A DNA stretch of 64,000 bases. Source: Caedibacter sp. 38-128. Its GTDB lineage: Bacteria > Pseudomonadota > Alphaproteobacteria > Caedimonadales > Caedimonadaceae. The stretch spans positions 124,001 to 188,000 of the forward strand of contig MKUU01000044.1 of assembly GCA_001898705.1 (NCBI GenBank). The letters run 5' to 3'. Of this stretch, positions 1 to 8,139 are shown piece by piece. The translations under genes and the position numbers were made by a program. A model generated the notes under the pieces. That model ran no database searches and was not told the DNA's origin. It worked only from the letters and a program-made list of their open reading frames with translations. Every line of letters begins with the position of its first letter. The first letter of the stretch is position 1.

Positions 1-191
1 CTTAATATAGAGTCTGCTTTATCGGTAATTTCATACGACAATCATTAAACACCCCTCAAAAAGGCCAAAAAGACAAAATATTCTTAAAAAACAACCAAGA
101 ATAAGACCTAATTATTTAATAAAATCTACTTTTAAAAAATTTCTTGCCAAAAAAACAACTTATTTTTAAAATTATTATAAAAACATTTCTT

Positions 192-219
192 TTGTTTTCA
201 ACAAATTATATCATATAAA
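192..219 (+). promoter_or_regulatory. Possible sigma-70 promoter for the 237/329 gene pair
   Basis: A TTGTTT hexamer (192-197) and a TATAAA hexamer (214-219) are separated by 16 bases just upstream of a purine-rich ribosome binding site at 221-227. The rest of bases 1-236 is very AT-rich and shows no gene. The match is to the general sigma-70 consensus, and in DNA this AT-rich such matches arise often by chance. Confidence 0.3.
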
Positions 220-236
220 TAGGAAGGTTTACAATT

Positions 237-332
237 ATGCAACTTTCTATTGTCAAAAACGAACTTCACTTTTTAGGTTTCATCTCTATATCTTTATTAT
301 TAGAAATTATTTTTGACGAGGTGACGCAATGA
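237..332 (+). CDS. 31-aa leader ORF overlapping the start of the 858-aa gene
   Basis: An ATG at 237 follows a good ribosome binding site (AGGAAGG, 221-227). The frame runs 31 codons and ends in a TGA at 330-332 that overlaps the ATG of the next gene (329-331) in an ATGA arrangement. The peptide has a hydrophobic middle (FLGFISISLLLEIIF) with charged ends. The spacing suggests translational coupling to the downstream protein. It resembles no family I know, and it may matter only as a translated leader. Confidence 0.45.
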   Translation: MQLSIVKNELHFLGFISISLLLEIIFDEVTQ

Positions 333-2905
333 CCGTATCTGGACCTACTTTAATCGCAGCTTTATTAATGGGTGATCCCCTTAACAAACTTAAAACGCTT
401 GATGAAATCACAGGTGATCTTTTAAAAACATTTACCATAGATCTTTCGCCACCAAAAAAAGCACCACCACACGCTAACATAAACCCTGCCATGATCTCTG
501 GGCCAAGTGGTAGCTTTGCAATACGTGAGAGTGGCAGCAAAACAAGATCTTTAACTTATTATGACAACCAAGTCGTAAAAGCTCATGCTGAACCAGACTC
601 AAATACTATTATGGCAATTTCTACTCATAGCAATAATAGTGTACCCAATCTTGGATCAAACATGCCGGCTGACAACACTTCTTTTCAGAGTACTTCAAAA
701 CACGCTCTATCGTCTCCAGAAATGAATGTAGAAAGGCCACTCAACTTTACGGCCGCTACTTCATCTCTTACAAGCAAGGTAAGGTTAGAGCTTAACTCTT
801 CATCTGGGACATCAGAATTAAGTGGCAACAGTTCTTCTTCCGTTATGAACTCTTTGACAACTCATAAAATTAGCGCGGCAACAAATGCAGACGAAGAATT
901 GCAAATCGCTATTGAGAAGTCTCTGGAGACAAAAGAAGCCGAAGATATCAAACGGGCTACTGAACTTTCTGAACTTACAAAAACTGAAGAAGACAATCTT
1001 CATATTGCTAAGACCAACTCTCTAGAAACAAAAGAAGCTGAAGATATACGAAAGGCAATTGATGCAAGTTTGGCTATTCCCGTGGCACTCAAATTGCCTG
1101 AAAATTTTTTCTCAACGCCAATAGATCCTTTAGCCACCTTAAGAAGCCGCATCAAAAACAATAAGAAGACTTCTCAAAATAAAATTCAAACTTTTCCGAA
1201 AAGCTTGGGCTTAGAGCTTTTTCAAGCCTTAGCACATCGAAATAAAAGTATGCCAATTGTAACAGAAACAAGCCAAATCGAAGAACACACTCAAAAGGCT
1301 CCTGCATCCCCAAAATCAAAACAAATTGCTGCACAAACTAAGATAGCCACATCAAACAAAGTGTTGTCTGAAAAGGCACTTAAAATGCAAGCCTTTGCAG
1401 CCCAATCAGCAAAGCAACAAGGAAATACAGGAAAAGCAGATCTTCTGTCTTTAATTCAAGCTCAAACACTTAAAACACTGATACCTCAAGCCCCTAAGAC
1501 AATCTCATCCTCTCCTGACGAGGTTAAAAATGCTGTTATTAATACACTTCATTCCATTATGAAAACAGGAAAACCTATTCTAAAGAAAACTCCTGAAGTA
1601 AGGATCCAGAGCGCTACAATTAAAACCTTAGATGAGCTTAAAGCAGAATTAGAAGCCGCAAAAACGAACGGCACTGATAAATTCACGCTGAGAGCACTGC
1701 AGATGCAAATCCAAGAACTTGAAAGTACATCTCAAAAAATTGAACGAGATCAAATGGTAAAAGATATTGCAGCTTCGCATCAAGTTAAAAAAGTTGAGCT
1801 AAAAGACCAAGCCAAAGCAAGATCAATTCAAATACAAAACTCCCTTAAGAAAGCCGACCCTTCAAAAGATGATGAAATTCGCCAGCGCATCCTTACAGGA
1901 AAAGGTCGTTTACAAAAGCTTGCAGAGATTGAAAAGAATAATGCGCAAGCTCTTGATAAGGGAACTCTCTCTTATGAAGGTCCACTTGTAACGCTGGCAA
2001 CGCCTTTAGAGGTTAAGAAAAACAACATACCTTCCATCATCCCAGTAGATCAGCCTGTAACTGTACAAACTTACGTTTCTCCAGAAGTTGATACTGAGCC
2101 AACATCAACAGCCCCACAAGCAACCAAGGTGACAACAACTGCCGCTCCTACCATTGATGGAATTTTTGGCGCTCTTGCAAGCAGAATCTCTCAAGAAGAA
2201 AAGCAAAATGATACCAACACAACACTCACGAAAGAAAATGTTCTTAAGACTCTTACAGAGCATCGCAATGAAATCGGACTTTCTGATAAAGATTTAGAAA
2301 CCTTAAAGACACAATCTTTGAAGAACCTTCAATTTATTATTGACGAGTTCTATAACGAAGAAGATCAAGAGTGGGATTTGGGTTTTGCCGATCAAACGTC
2401 AATTATGTCCCGCATAAAGCTAAGCACGCAAGAGGAAACAAAACCACAACTCAAAACTGTGGGAAGACTCAACATTAAGAAAGATGGTAACAATGATTTA
2501 TTAGCTTCTATTCGCGCAGCACGGGGCACGGTTGAGAGTGAAGATACAGTGGCACTGCCTTCTCCTGGAGCTTTTCTCCCTAGCCTCACTGCACCTTCAG
2601 AGCCACCTCTTGCTCCAAAGCCACCGGTTGCACCAAAAGTCTTGAGCGCAAAAGCTCAAGAAGTCCTTGCTAAACTTTCTCAAAAGAAAGAAGAAGCAAA
2701 AGTTGGTGACTTACTTGATCAAATCCGCAATAAGGATCTGCTCATTAAACTGAAATCACCAACGGCAACTTCACCAGAGACAACAACTGAAAAGCCTACC
2801 ATCCATAAAGATGAAAGCTTAGAAGATGTTAGAAATTCTGCCTTAGCAGCTCGTCGTCGATCCATGGAAATAGACAATGATTTAGACGATGATTGGGACG
2901 ATTAA
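329..2905 (+). CDS. Large putative host-interaction protein with UIM-like repeats and a WCA-like actin-regulating C-terminus
   Basis: An 858-aa hydrophilic protein with no clear signal peptide or membrane segment. Residues 188-250 hold four tandem motifs fitting the ubiquitin-interacting pattern (hydrophobic-x-x-Ala-x-x-x-Ser) starting at L191, I207, L224 and I240; one unit (SLETKEAEDI) is repeated 33 residues apart. WH2-like actin-binding motifs lie at 371-384, 407-421, 723-735 and 794-808, the last reading LLDQIRNKDLLIKL. A proline-rich stretch (PPLAPKPPVAPK) precedes that last WH2. A basic helix (831-846) and an acidic end, DDDWDD, with W856 third from last, follow it. This is the order of the WASP-family WH2-central-acidic region. 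Residues 430-560 look helical or coiled. The start is set by GAGG (318-321), seven bases before the ATG. Function as an Arp2/3-activating, ubiquitin-reading effector is inference from short motifs. Confidence 0.85.
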   Translation: MTVSGPTLIAALLMGDPLNKLKTLDEITGDLLKTFTIDLSPPKKAPPHANINPAMISGPSGSFAIRESGSKTRSLTYYDNQVVKAHAEPDSNTIMAISTHSNNSVPNLGSNMPADNTSFQSTSKHALSSPEMNVERPLNFTAATSSLTSKVRLELNSSSGTSELSGNSSSSVMNSLTTHKISAATNADEELQIAIEKSLETKEAEDIKRATELSELTKTEEDNLHIAKTNSLETKEAEDIRKAIDASLAIPVALKLPENFFSTPIDPLATLRSRIKNNKKTSQNKIQTFPKSLGLELFQALAHRNKSMPIVTETSQIEEHTQKAPASPKSKQIAAQTKIATSNKVLSEKALKMQAFAAQSAKQQGNTGKADLLSLIQAQTLKTLIPQAPKTISSSPDEVKNAVINTLHSIMKTGKPILKKTPEVRIQSATIKTLDELKAELEAAKTNGTDKFTLRALQMQIQELESTSQKIERDQMVKDIAASHQVKKVELKDQAKARSIQIQNSLKKADPSKDDEIRQRILTGKGRLQKLAEIEKNNAQALDKGTLSYEGPLVTLATPLEVKKNNIPSIIPVDQPVTVQTYVSPEVDTEPTSTAPQATKVTTTAAPTIDGIFGALASRISQEEKQNDTNTTLTKENVLKTLTEHRNEIGLSDKDLETLKTQSLKNLQFIIDEFYNEEDQEWDLGFADQTSIMSRIKLSTQEETKPQLKTVGRLNIKKDGNNDLLASIRAARGTVESEDTVALPSPGAFLPSLTAPSEPPLAPKPPVAPKVLSAKAQEVLAKLSQKKEEAKVGDLLDQIRNKDLLIKLKSPTATSPETTTEKPTIHKDESLEDVRNSALAARRRSMEIDNDLDDDWDD

Positions 2906-2924
2906 TCTGTATCATCAAATTATT

Positions 2925-2953
2925 GGCTTTAACTCTACCATTGAGTTAAAGCC
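2925..2953 (+). terminator. Stem-loop after the 858-aa gene
   Basis: A perfect 11-bp inverted repeat (GGCTTTAACTC / GAGTTAAAGCC) with a 7-base loop begins 19 bases after the stop codon. It lacks a strong T-run, so it may be a weak terminator or a 3'-end stabilising hairpin. Confidence 0.5.
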
Positions 2954-3069
2954 ACCTTATTTCATCCTAAGATTCAACTTTTGACCTTCCATAAAACAAG
3001 CAGATGATGAGGTAGCTTAACAAAGCACACTCCATTTTTCCTGCATTTTTCCGCCCTCTTATATCATGT

Positions 3070-3432
3070 TCAACACAACTTCAGGTGTTGTTTAATTCTT
3101 GTGCTTGCCGTTTTTTGTTGTCGTTTTTTGGCTGCTTTAGTGATCAAGGAGTTAGCTACTTTATCTGGTAATTTTTTGGCTTTTCCCCTCCCTGCTTCAA
3201 GAGAGTCCTTTTTACTGAGGTCCCTTTGTGTTTTTTCGATTTCCCACCAAAAAACCCCCATAAATATTTTTGAGTTTCCAATCATGCCAACATTTATCAT
3301 GTTTCTATTTCTTCTATGCCTCATCCCCCTCTGTTGAAATCTATCAACTCTTTCTCTCAACCTCTGGTAATAGAAATTTTTAATGCTTACCTTCTGAGCT
3401 TCTTTCTCTTTGTTTTTGTGTACCCGTACCAT
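3070..3432 (-). CDS. Hypothetical basic 120-aa protein (doubtful)
   Basis: A 120-aa frame, rich in Lys and Arg, begins with ATG at 3432 after a good ribosome binding site (GGAGG six bases upstream on the minus strand). No domain is recognised and there is no signal peptide. A 78-aa and other open frames overlap it on the opposite strand, and the region is strongly pyrimidine-skewed on the plus strand, so the frame could be open by composition. It sits directly downstream of one copy of a dispersed repeat. Treat as a possible gene only. Confidence 0.3.
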   Translation of the reverse strand: MVRVHKNKEKEAQKVSIKNFYYQRLRERVDRFQQRGMRHRRNRNMINVGMIGNSKIFMGVFWWEIEKTQRDLSKKDSLEAGRGKAKKLPDKVANSLITKAAKKRQQKTASTRIKQHLKLC

Positions 3433-3815
3433 TTATTGCCTCCTTTTTTTATTGTTATTGCTTGTTATCAAACCCTCTTTCCTCCACTCTCTCTTTGACC
3501 TGCGCCTATCACATACAGTTGAAAGCATTTGGCACCCTTATATTTCTTGGTTGCCTTTCCCTATCAAACCTCTTCTTTCCTTCGTCACCAGGCAAAGAAA
3601 GGGTATTCGCTGAAGTAGAGCGTTAAAAGGTCTTCTTTAGTTAATAATCTAGGTTTTCATCCCTTTATTGTTATTCTTATGGGATGACTGCAGAGACTTT
3701 AGAAAGAGGACTTACCAAGATTTGTAAGATCTCAATAAGGGAAGAAAAAGCATCTCTGACCATCTACTAACAGGCTATCATATCACGATACAGAATTCAA
3801 GTAAATTCTCACACC
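3428..3815 (-). repeat. Dispersed intergenic repeat, copy A
   Basis: Read on the minus strand from 3815, this stretch aligns with 63565-63875 on the plus strand. The best blocks are ATATGATAGCC then TAGATGGTCAGA (near 3783-3755), AAACCTA..TTATTA (near 3655), and GAATAC..TTTCTT..CCTGGTGA (near 3610-3580). A weaker match, AGGAGGC..AATGGTA..GG, falls at the start of the minus-strand ORF. The copies differ by many substitutions and indels, with copy A longer by roughly 75 bases. There are no terminal inverted repeats or transposase that I can see. Nothing else is evident in the remainder of 2954-3930. Confidence 0.65.
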
Positions 3816-3930
3816 TTTTACAAACCTTGGGACTATTCCAAAGATTTTTATCTCCTGTTGTTCAATTATGATCGTGCACCAGAGTGCAAGAGCTGCTACC
3901 GTTCAAGCAACAAGATAGGCAAACCTCCTT

Positions 3931-4707
3931 ATGGCTAAGATGGACAAGATTGTTACCCAACATATACGCGAATGTTTTAGGGTCATTGGTCATCAGAATC
4001 CTTTAATGAAATGTATCGAGACTGAGAATTTAACCCTCTTGGCGAGTTTGAAGAAAGAATATCCTGCGAATTATATACTTAGTGCCAGTCCGCCAGAGGA
4101 TAAGGACACGCGAACCAAAATAATTGCAACCGCTCACGACCTTCAAGCGATTCCTTTCACTTGGTTCAGTTATCCCTTAAATGAGACACTGATCACTGAA
4201 CTGTCTTCAGCAGGGTTAAAACAGCTCGCCCCCTTAACGGGTGTTTCTTATGATTTAAGACAAGAGCAGCCATCATATCCCTTTCTTGCTGCCTCCCTCA
4301 AAATGCCCCCTGTAAAATCAGCGACTAACTTTGAAAAATTTCTTACCATTTTTGAAAAAACTTGGAATTATCCTAAAGGATACGTTGAATTCTTTTTTAG
4401 TAATATTTTTAAGTCTGAACGTTTCACTTTTTTTCTCACGCATCGCAATGAAGAACCCATAGGCATTTGCGTACTTGATATTCAAGAAGAAATTGCAGGA
4501 TGCTACTGGGATTGCGTCCTACCTGACTATCGTAAACAAGGTATTAGTACTTTTATGGTCCACCATAGATTAAGATATGCTCAAGAAAAAGGATGCACAA
4601 CCGTTGTGGCTCAATGCCTTAATTCTTCTTTGAATGTTTATTTAAACCTTGGTTTTCAAAAGGTTTGTGATATGGCCTTGTTTCGATACAGTGGACCAAT
4701 AATTTAA
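3931..4707 (+). CDS. GNAT family N-acetyltransferase
   Basis: A 258-aa protein whose C-terminal half carries the GNAT acetyl-CoA binding fold. The motif A region reads VLPDYRKQGISTFMVHHRL (about residues 196-214), with the R-x-x-G-x core as KQGIS, followed by a helix and a YLNLGFQK motif typical of the last strand region. The N-terminal 150 residues resemble no domain I can name, so the substrate is unknown. The ATG at 3931 has no good ribosome binding site; an ATG three codons later is an alternative. It stands alone, about 100 bases before the next operon. Confidence 0.8.
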   Translation: MAKMDKIVTQHIRECFRVIGHQNPLMKCIETENLTLLASLKKEYPANYILSASPPEDKDTRTKIIATAHDLQAIPFTWFSYPLNETLITELSSAGLKQLAPLTGVSYDLRQEQPSYPFLAASLKMPPVKSATNFEKFLTIFEKTWNYPKGYVEFFFSNIFKSERFTFFLTHRNEEPIGICVLDIQEEIAGCYWDCVLPDYRKQGISTFMVHHRLRYAQEKGCTTVVAQCLNSSLNVYLNLGFQKVCDMALFRYSGPII

Positions 4708-4803
4708 GTTGTTTGTTTTGCTTAAGCTTTTGAGTCTCATATTTATTTTTTCCGTTAAGAGTATTAAGTTATATTCAGGTATTACCAAAGGAATTTGTAC
4801 CAA

Positions 4804-5739
4804 ATGTCTCTCCCTCGAGATCTCCAAGAAAAAATAGCAGCGCTTCTTAAAGAAGCTTCAACGACGCGATTACAGCAAGCGCAGCAGGCTGTCACATCCC
4901 GCTATCGTGCTCATCATAATCCTGTTTTTCAATCCCAAGAAGAGCGCCTTTCTTATTTAGCTACGCGTCTTCCAGCCACTTATGCGGTTGCTACGTCGGT
5001 GTTAACGAAAATAGCCCCCTATACTGCAAGTTTGACCTCACATCTCGATTTAGGCACCGGCCCTGGCACGGTTTTCTTTGCCGTACAAGCGCTTTTTCCT
5101 TTCATTCAACAAAATACCCTGCTTGAGAAAGACCCTTCCCTTATTGAACTTGGGAAGCAACTAACGCCTCTCGAATCTAGCCCAAAATGGCAGTTGCAAG
5201 ATCTTCAGCACGCTGCTTCCTTTGAGCCTGCAGACCTGGTGACAATGTCTTATGTCCTTAATGAATTAGAAGACTCCTCTTTAAGTATTTTAAGGGCCTG
5301 GGAAGCAACAAAACATTTTTTGGTTCTTATTGAACCTGGAACGCCTTATGGCTTTGCACGTTTAAAAACAGCCCGAGAACAGCTTATTCAGCAGGGTGCC
5401 TTTATTTTAGCGCCCTGCACTCATGAAAATGCTTGCCCTATGAGCGCCCAAGATTGGTGCCATTTTAAGGTAAATGTTCAAAGACCCTCTTTTCATCAAA
5501 AAATTAAACAAGGCTCAAAAGGATTTGAGGAAGAAAAGTTTAGCTATTTAATTGCCGCAAAAACATCGTATAAACGTTCAGAAGCCCGCATTATTCGCAA
5601 GCCAATAAAAGGGTCTGGCCATATTATACTTGATTTATGCGAGGAAAATGGCTTAAGACGGCAAGTAATTTCAAAAAAGAATGGCCCCCGTTACCACGAT
5701 GCTCGTCATGCAGAGTGGGGTGATACATGGGATGATTAG
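4804..5739 (+). CDS. Rsm22-like ribosomal small-subunit-associated methyltransferase
   Basis: A 311-aa SAM-dependent methyltransferase-like protein of the family that includes mitochondrial Rsm22. A glycine-rich SAM motif, LDLGTGPGT, lies near residue 79, and the C-terminal half has the family's Cys/His cluster (APCTHENACPMSAQDWCHF), expected to bind a metal or Fe-S cluster. It ends in the family-like tail EWGDTWDD. I chose the ATG at 4804, with AAGGA 11 bases upstream, over an in-frame TTG at 4795 that sits too close to that site. The mnmA start follows three bases after the stop, suggesting one transcript of translation-related genes. Confidence 0.85.
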   Translation: MSLPRDLQEKIAALLKEASTTRLQQAQQAVTSRYRAHHNPVFQSQEERLSYLATRLPATYAVATSVLTKIAPYTASLTSHLDLGTGPGTVFFAVQALFPFIQQNTLLEKDPSLIELGKQLTPLESSPKWQLQDLQHAASFEPADLVTMSYVLNELEDSSLSILRAWEATKHFLVLIEPGTPYGFARLKTAREQLIQQGAFILAPCTHENACPMSAQDWCHFKVNVQRPSFHQKIKQGSKGFEEEKFSYLIAAKTSYKRSEARIIRKPIKGSGHIILDLCEENGLRRQVISKKNGPRYHDARHAEWGDTWDD

Positions 5740-5742
5740 AAC

Positions 5743-6870
5743 ATGACAGACTACCTTTACCTCTCAACTGAACCCTCTAAAACGCGCGTTGTCGTTGCAA
5801 TGTCTGGCGGTGTGGATAGCTCTGTCACGGCAGCTCTTTTAAAAGAACAAGGATATGACGTTGTTGGGCTCACCATGCAACTTTACGATCATGGCGTGGC
5901 CGTTGATCGCAAAAAAGCTTGTTGTGCAGGCCAAGACATTTACGATGCCCGGCAGGTCGCACAACAAATCGGCATTCCTCATTATGTGCTTGATTATGAA
6001 AGCCGCTTCCAAGAGTCTGTGATGGAAGACTTTGCAGATAGTTATTTGCGCGGTGAAACGCCTATCCCTTGTGTTCAGTGCAACCAAGAGGTGAAATTTA
6101 AAGATCTTCTCACCATGGCGCGCGACCTGGGCGGTCAAGTGCTGGCAACAGGACATTATATCCGGTGGATGCCAGGGCCTGAGCTTCATCGCGCCGTCGA
6201 TTTAAATCGTGATCAAAGTTACTTTTTATTCTCAACAACGAAAGAACAACTTTCGTTCCTTCGCTTTCCTTTAGGCGGAATGCATAAACCCGAAGTTCGA
6301 ATGCACGCTGAGCGCTTTAGGTTAAAAGTTGCGGAAAAACCCGACAGCCAAGACATTTGTTTCGTTCCCAATGGAGATTATGCGCGGGTTGTTGAACGCC
6401 TGCGCCCTGGTGCTCTTGAAAGTGGAGAAATTGTGCATGTTGATGGCCGCGTTCTTGGTCATCATCAAGGCATCATTAATTATACCATAGGACAACGCAA
6501 GGGATTGGGAATTTCAAGCGATACAGGCGCTCCTTTGTATGTCATCAAGGTAAACCCTGAAAAACATCAGGTGATTGTCGGCCCTAAAGAAGCGCTTGCT
6601 TGCCCTGAAGTCCACCTAAAAAATGTCAATTGGCTTGGAGAGATGCTTGAGACAGGGAAGACACGAGAAGTTCTTGTTAAAATTCGCTCAGCTCAAGAAC
6701 CCATCCCCGCGTTCCTTGAATTAACTTCCTCTCATACGGCAAAGGTCCACTTTAAAGAGCCAGAGTACGGTGTTTCGCCAGGACAAGCTTGTGTCTTTTA
6801 TAACGGAGATCAGGTCCTCGGAGGCGGCTGGATTACCCAAGCGCCTTTGTTATTTGAAATACAGTCGTGA
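5743..6870 (+). CDS. mnmA: tRNA-specific 2-thiouridylase MnmA
   Basis: A 375-aa enzyme that thiolates U34 of Glu, Gln and Lys tRNAs in the cytoplasm. The ATP-binding PP-loop SGGVDSS is at 21-27. The two catalytic cysteines are C113 (in VQCNQEVKF) and C206 (in SQDICFVPN), both conserved in the family. The central tRNA-binding region ([15 protein letters not shown]) and the C-terminal beta-barrel ([18 protein letters not shown]) are intact, and the length is normal. It lies between the Rsm22-like gene and a DUF192 gene whose GTG start overlaps the mnmA stop. Confidence 0.97.
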   Translation: MTDYLYLSTEPSKTRVVVAMSGGVDSSVTAALLKEQGYDVVGLTMQLYDHGVAVDRKKACCAGQDIYDARQVAQQIGIPHYVLDYESRFQESVMEDFADSYLRGETPIPCVQCNQEVKFKDLLTMARDLGGQVLATGHYIRWMPGPELHRAVDLNRDQSYFLFSTTKEQLSFLRFPLGGMHKPEVRMHAERFRLKVAEKPDSQDICFVPNGDYARVVERLRPGALESGEIVHVDGRVLGHHQGIINYTIGQRKGLGISSDTGAPLYVIKVNPEKHQVIVGPKEALACPEVHLKNVNWLGEMLETGKTREVLVKIRSAQEPIPAFLELTSSHTAKVHFKEPEYGVSPGQACVFYNGDQVLGGGWITQAPLLFEIQS

Positions 6871-7328
6871 AGCTCTATTTTTGTCTTTTCTACCTTTTCA
6901 TCTCGGGATCTCTGTGTGCTGAAGAAGGTCAGATTGTGACAATCACAACGGCAACACAACAGCATGATTTTGTTGTTGAAATTGCATCCACGCCAAAGCA
7001 ACAAGAGCGCGGCCTTATGCTTCGTAAATACCTTCGGCATAACCATGGAATGTTATTCCTCTATGCTCAACCTCAAATCGCAAGATTTTGGATGAAAAAT
7101 ACTTATATCCCTTTAGATCTTATCTTCATCGACGCCCAAGATAAAATTATTCAGATTTATGAGAACGCTCAACCTCTTTCTCAAAAACTCATTTGTTCGC
7201 AAAAGCCTATTAAAGCTGTCTTAGAATTATTTTCTGGAAGTGTTGCCCGGTATAATATTAAGATTAATCAAGCTATTAAGATCTCATCAAATAAGGACAA
7301 ACATGAGCGCGCTACAAACCATTATTGA
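6867..7328 (+). CDS. Exported DUF192 family protein
   Basis: A 153-aa protein with an N-terminal signal peptide ([14 protein letters not shown]) and a DUF192 domain of about 110 residues. Hallmarks are [18 protein letters not shown] and [16 protein letters not shown]. The family is small, usually secreted, and of unknown function. The start is a GTG at 6867 that overlaps the mnmA stop by four bases, with no obvious ribosome binding site, so translation is probably coupled. Its 3' end overlaps the dapD start by 26 bases. Confidence 0.85.
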   Translation: MKLYFCLFYLFISGSLCAEEGQIVTITTATQQHDFVVEIASTPKQQERGLMLRKYLRHNHGMLFLYAQPQIARFWMKNTYIPLDLIFIDAQDKIIQIYENAQPLSQKLICSQKPIKAVLELFSGSVARYNIKINQAIKISSNKDKHERATNHY

Positions 7329-8139
7329 GCAAGCCTGGGAAGATCGCACTTCGTTGAACCTGTCTTCTGCTTCTCAAGAGCTTCAAGAAGCCATCAGCGC
7401 ATCTCTTGCTGCACTTGATAAAGGAGAAAGCCGTATTGCAGAGAAAATTGATGGCCGTTGGCATATCCATCAATGGCTTAAAAAGGCAATCTTACTCTCT
7501 TTTCGAATTCGCCCAAATGTAGCCTTAGCAGAGGGTATAGGAGGTTCTTATGATAAAGTGCCTCTAAAATACGTGACATGGCAAGAAAAGGAATTTAAAG
7601 CCGCTAATTTTCGTGCTGTTCCAGGCGCAATTGTTCGTCATTCAGCCTATATTGGGCCTGATGTTATCTTAATGCCGAGCTTTGTCAATGTCGGGGTTTA
7701 CATTGATGCAGGGACCATGATTGATAGTTGGGCTACAGTTGGTTCATGCGCTCAAATAGGTGAAAAATGCCATATTTCTGCGAATGTCCTCATTGGTGGC
7801 GTCCTTGAACCTTTACAAGCAGATCCTGTTATTATTGAGGACCATTGTTTTATTGGCGCCGGAAGCTCAATTGCAGAAGGTGTCATTATTGAACAAGGAG
7901 CTGTTCTGGGTATGGGCGTCTCTATCAGTGCCTCAACTCCCATTGTCGACCGCGCAAGTGGCGAGGTGAGTTATGGATGCATTCCTGCGTATTCTGTTGT
8001 TGTGAGTGGAAGTTTACCTCCCCGTGTTTCTTCACCCAACAACCTTCAACCTCACTTAAGTTGTGCTGTTATTGTTAAAACTGTTGATGAGAAGACTCGC
8101 AGCAAAACAGCCATTAATGAGCTTTTGAGGGCAATATGA
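7303..8139 (+). CDS. dapD: 2,3,4,5-tetrahydropyridine-2,6-dicarboxylate N-succinyltransferase
   Basis: A 278-aa DapD that succinylates tetrahydrodipicolinate in the succinylase route to meso-diaminopimelate and lysine. The C-terminal two thirds is a left-handed beta-helix of hexapeptide repeats (for example IGPDVILMPSFVNVGVYID and GVIIEQGAVLGMGV). The catalytic-region motif GVLEPLQADPVIIED is present. The ATG at 7303 is preceded by AAGGA five bases upstream; a longer in-frame extension to 7240 lies inside the DUF192 gene and is unlikely. dapE overlaps its end (ATGA), so the two consecutive pathway steps are co-translated. Confidence 0.97.
   Translation: MSALQTIIEQAWEDRTSLNLSSASQELQEAISASLAALDKGESRIAEKIDGRWHIHQWLKKAILLSFRIRPNVALAEGIGGSYDKVPLKYVTWQEKEFKAANFRAVPGAIVRHSAYIGPDVILMPSFVNVGVYIDAGTMIDSWATVGSCAQIGEKCHISANVLIGGVLEPLQADPVIIEDHCFIGAGSSIAEGVIIEQGAVLGMGVSISASTPIVDRASGEVSYGCIPAYSVVVSGSLPPRVSSPNNLQPHLSCAVIVKTVDEKTRSKTAINELLRAI

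Noticed and set aside
3101-3613. Overlapping plus-strand frames of 60-78 aa, hydrophobic in appearance
   Set aside because: The DNA is pyrimidine-rich on this strand, which alone gives Leu/Phe/Ser-rich frames; no ribosome binding sites or conserved motifs are visible.
3871-3890. GTGCACCAGAGTGCA near 3871 compared with the hairpin at 58563-58586
   Set aside because: The shared part is only GTGCACCAGA with no matching second arm of the same form; likely chance.
5694-5739. The EWGDTWDD tail of the Rsm22-like protein as a second acidic Trp tail like that of the 858-aa protein
   Set aside because: An acidic Trp-containing ending is normal in this methyltransferase family, so the similarity is coincidental.
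7752-7969. Frames of 63-69 aa inside dapD on both strands
   Set aside because: They are shadows of a clearly identified gene.
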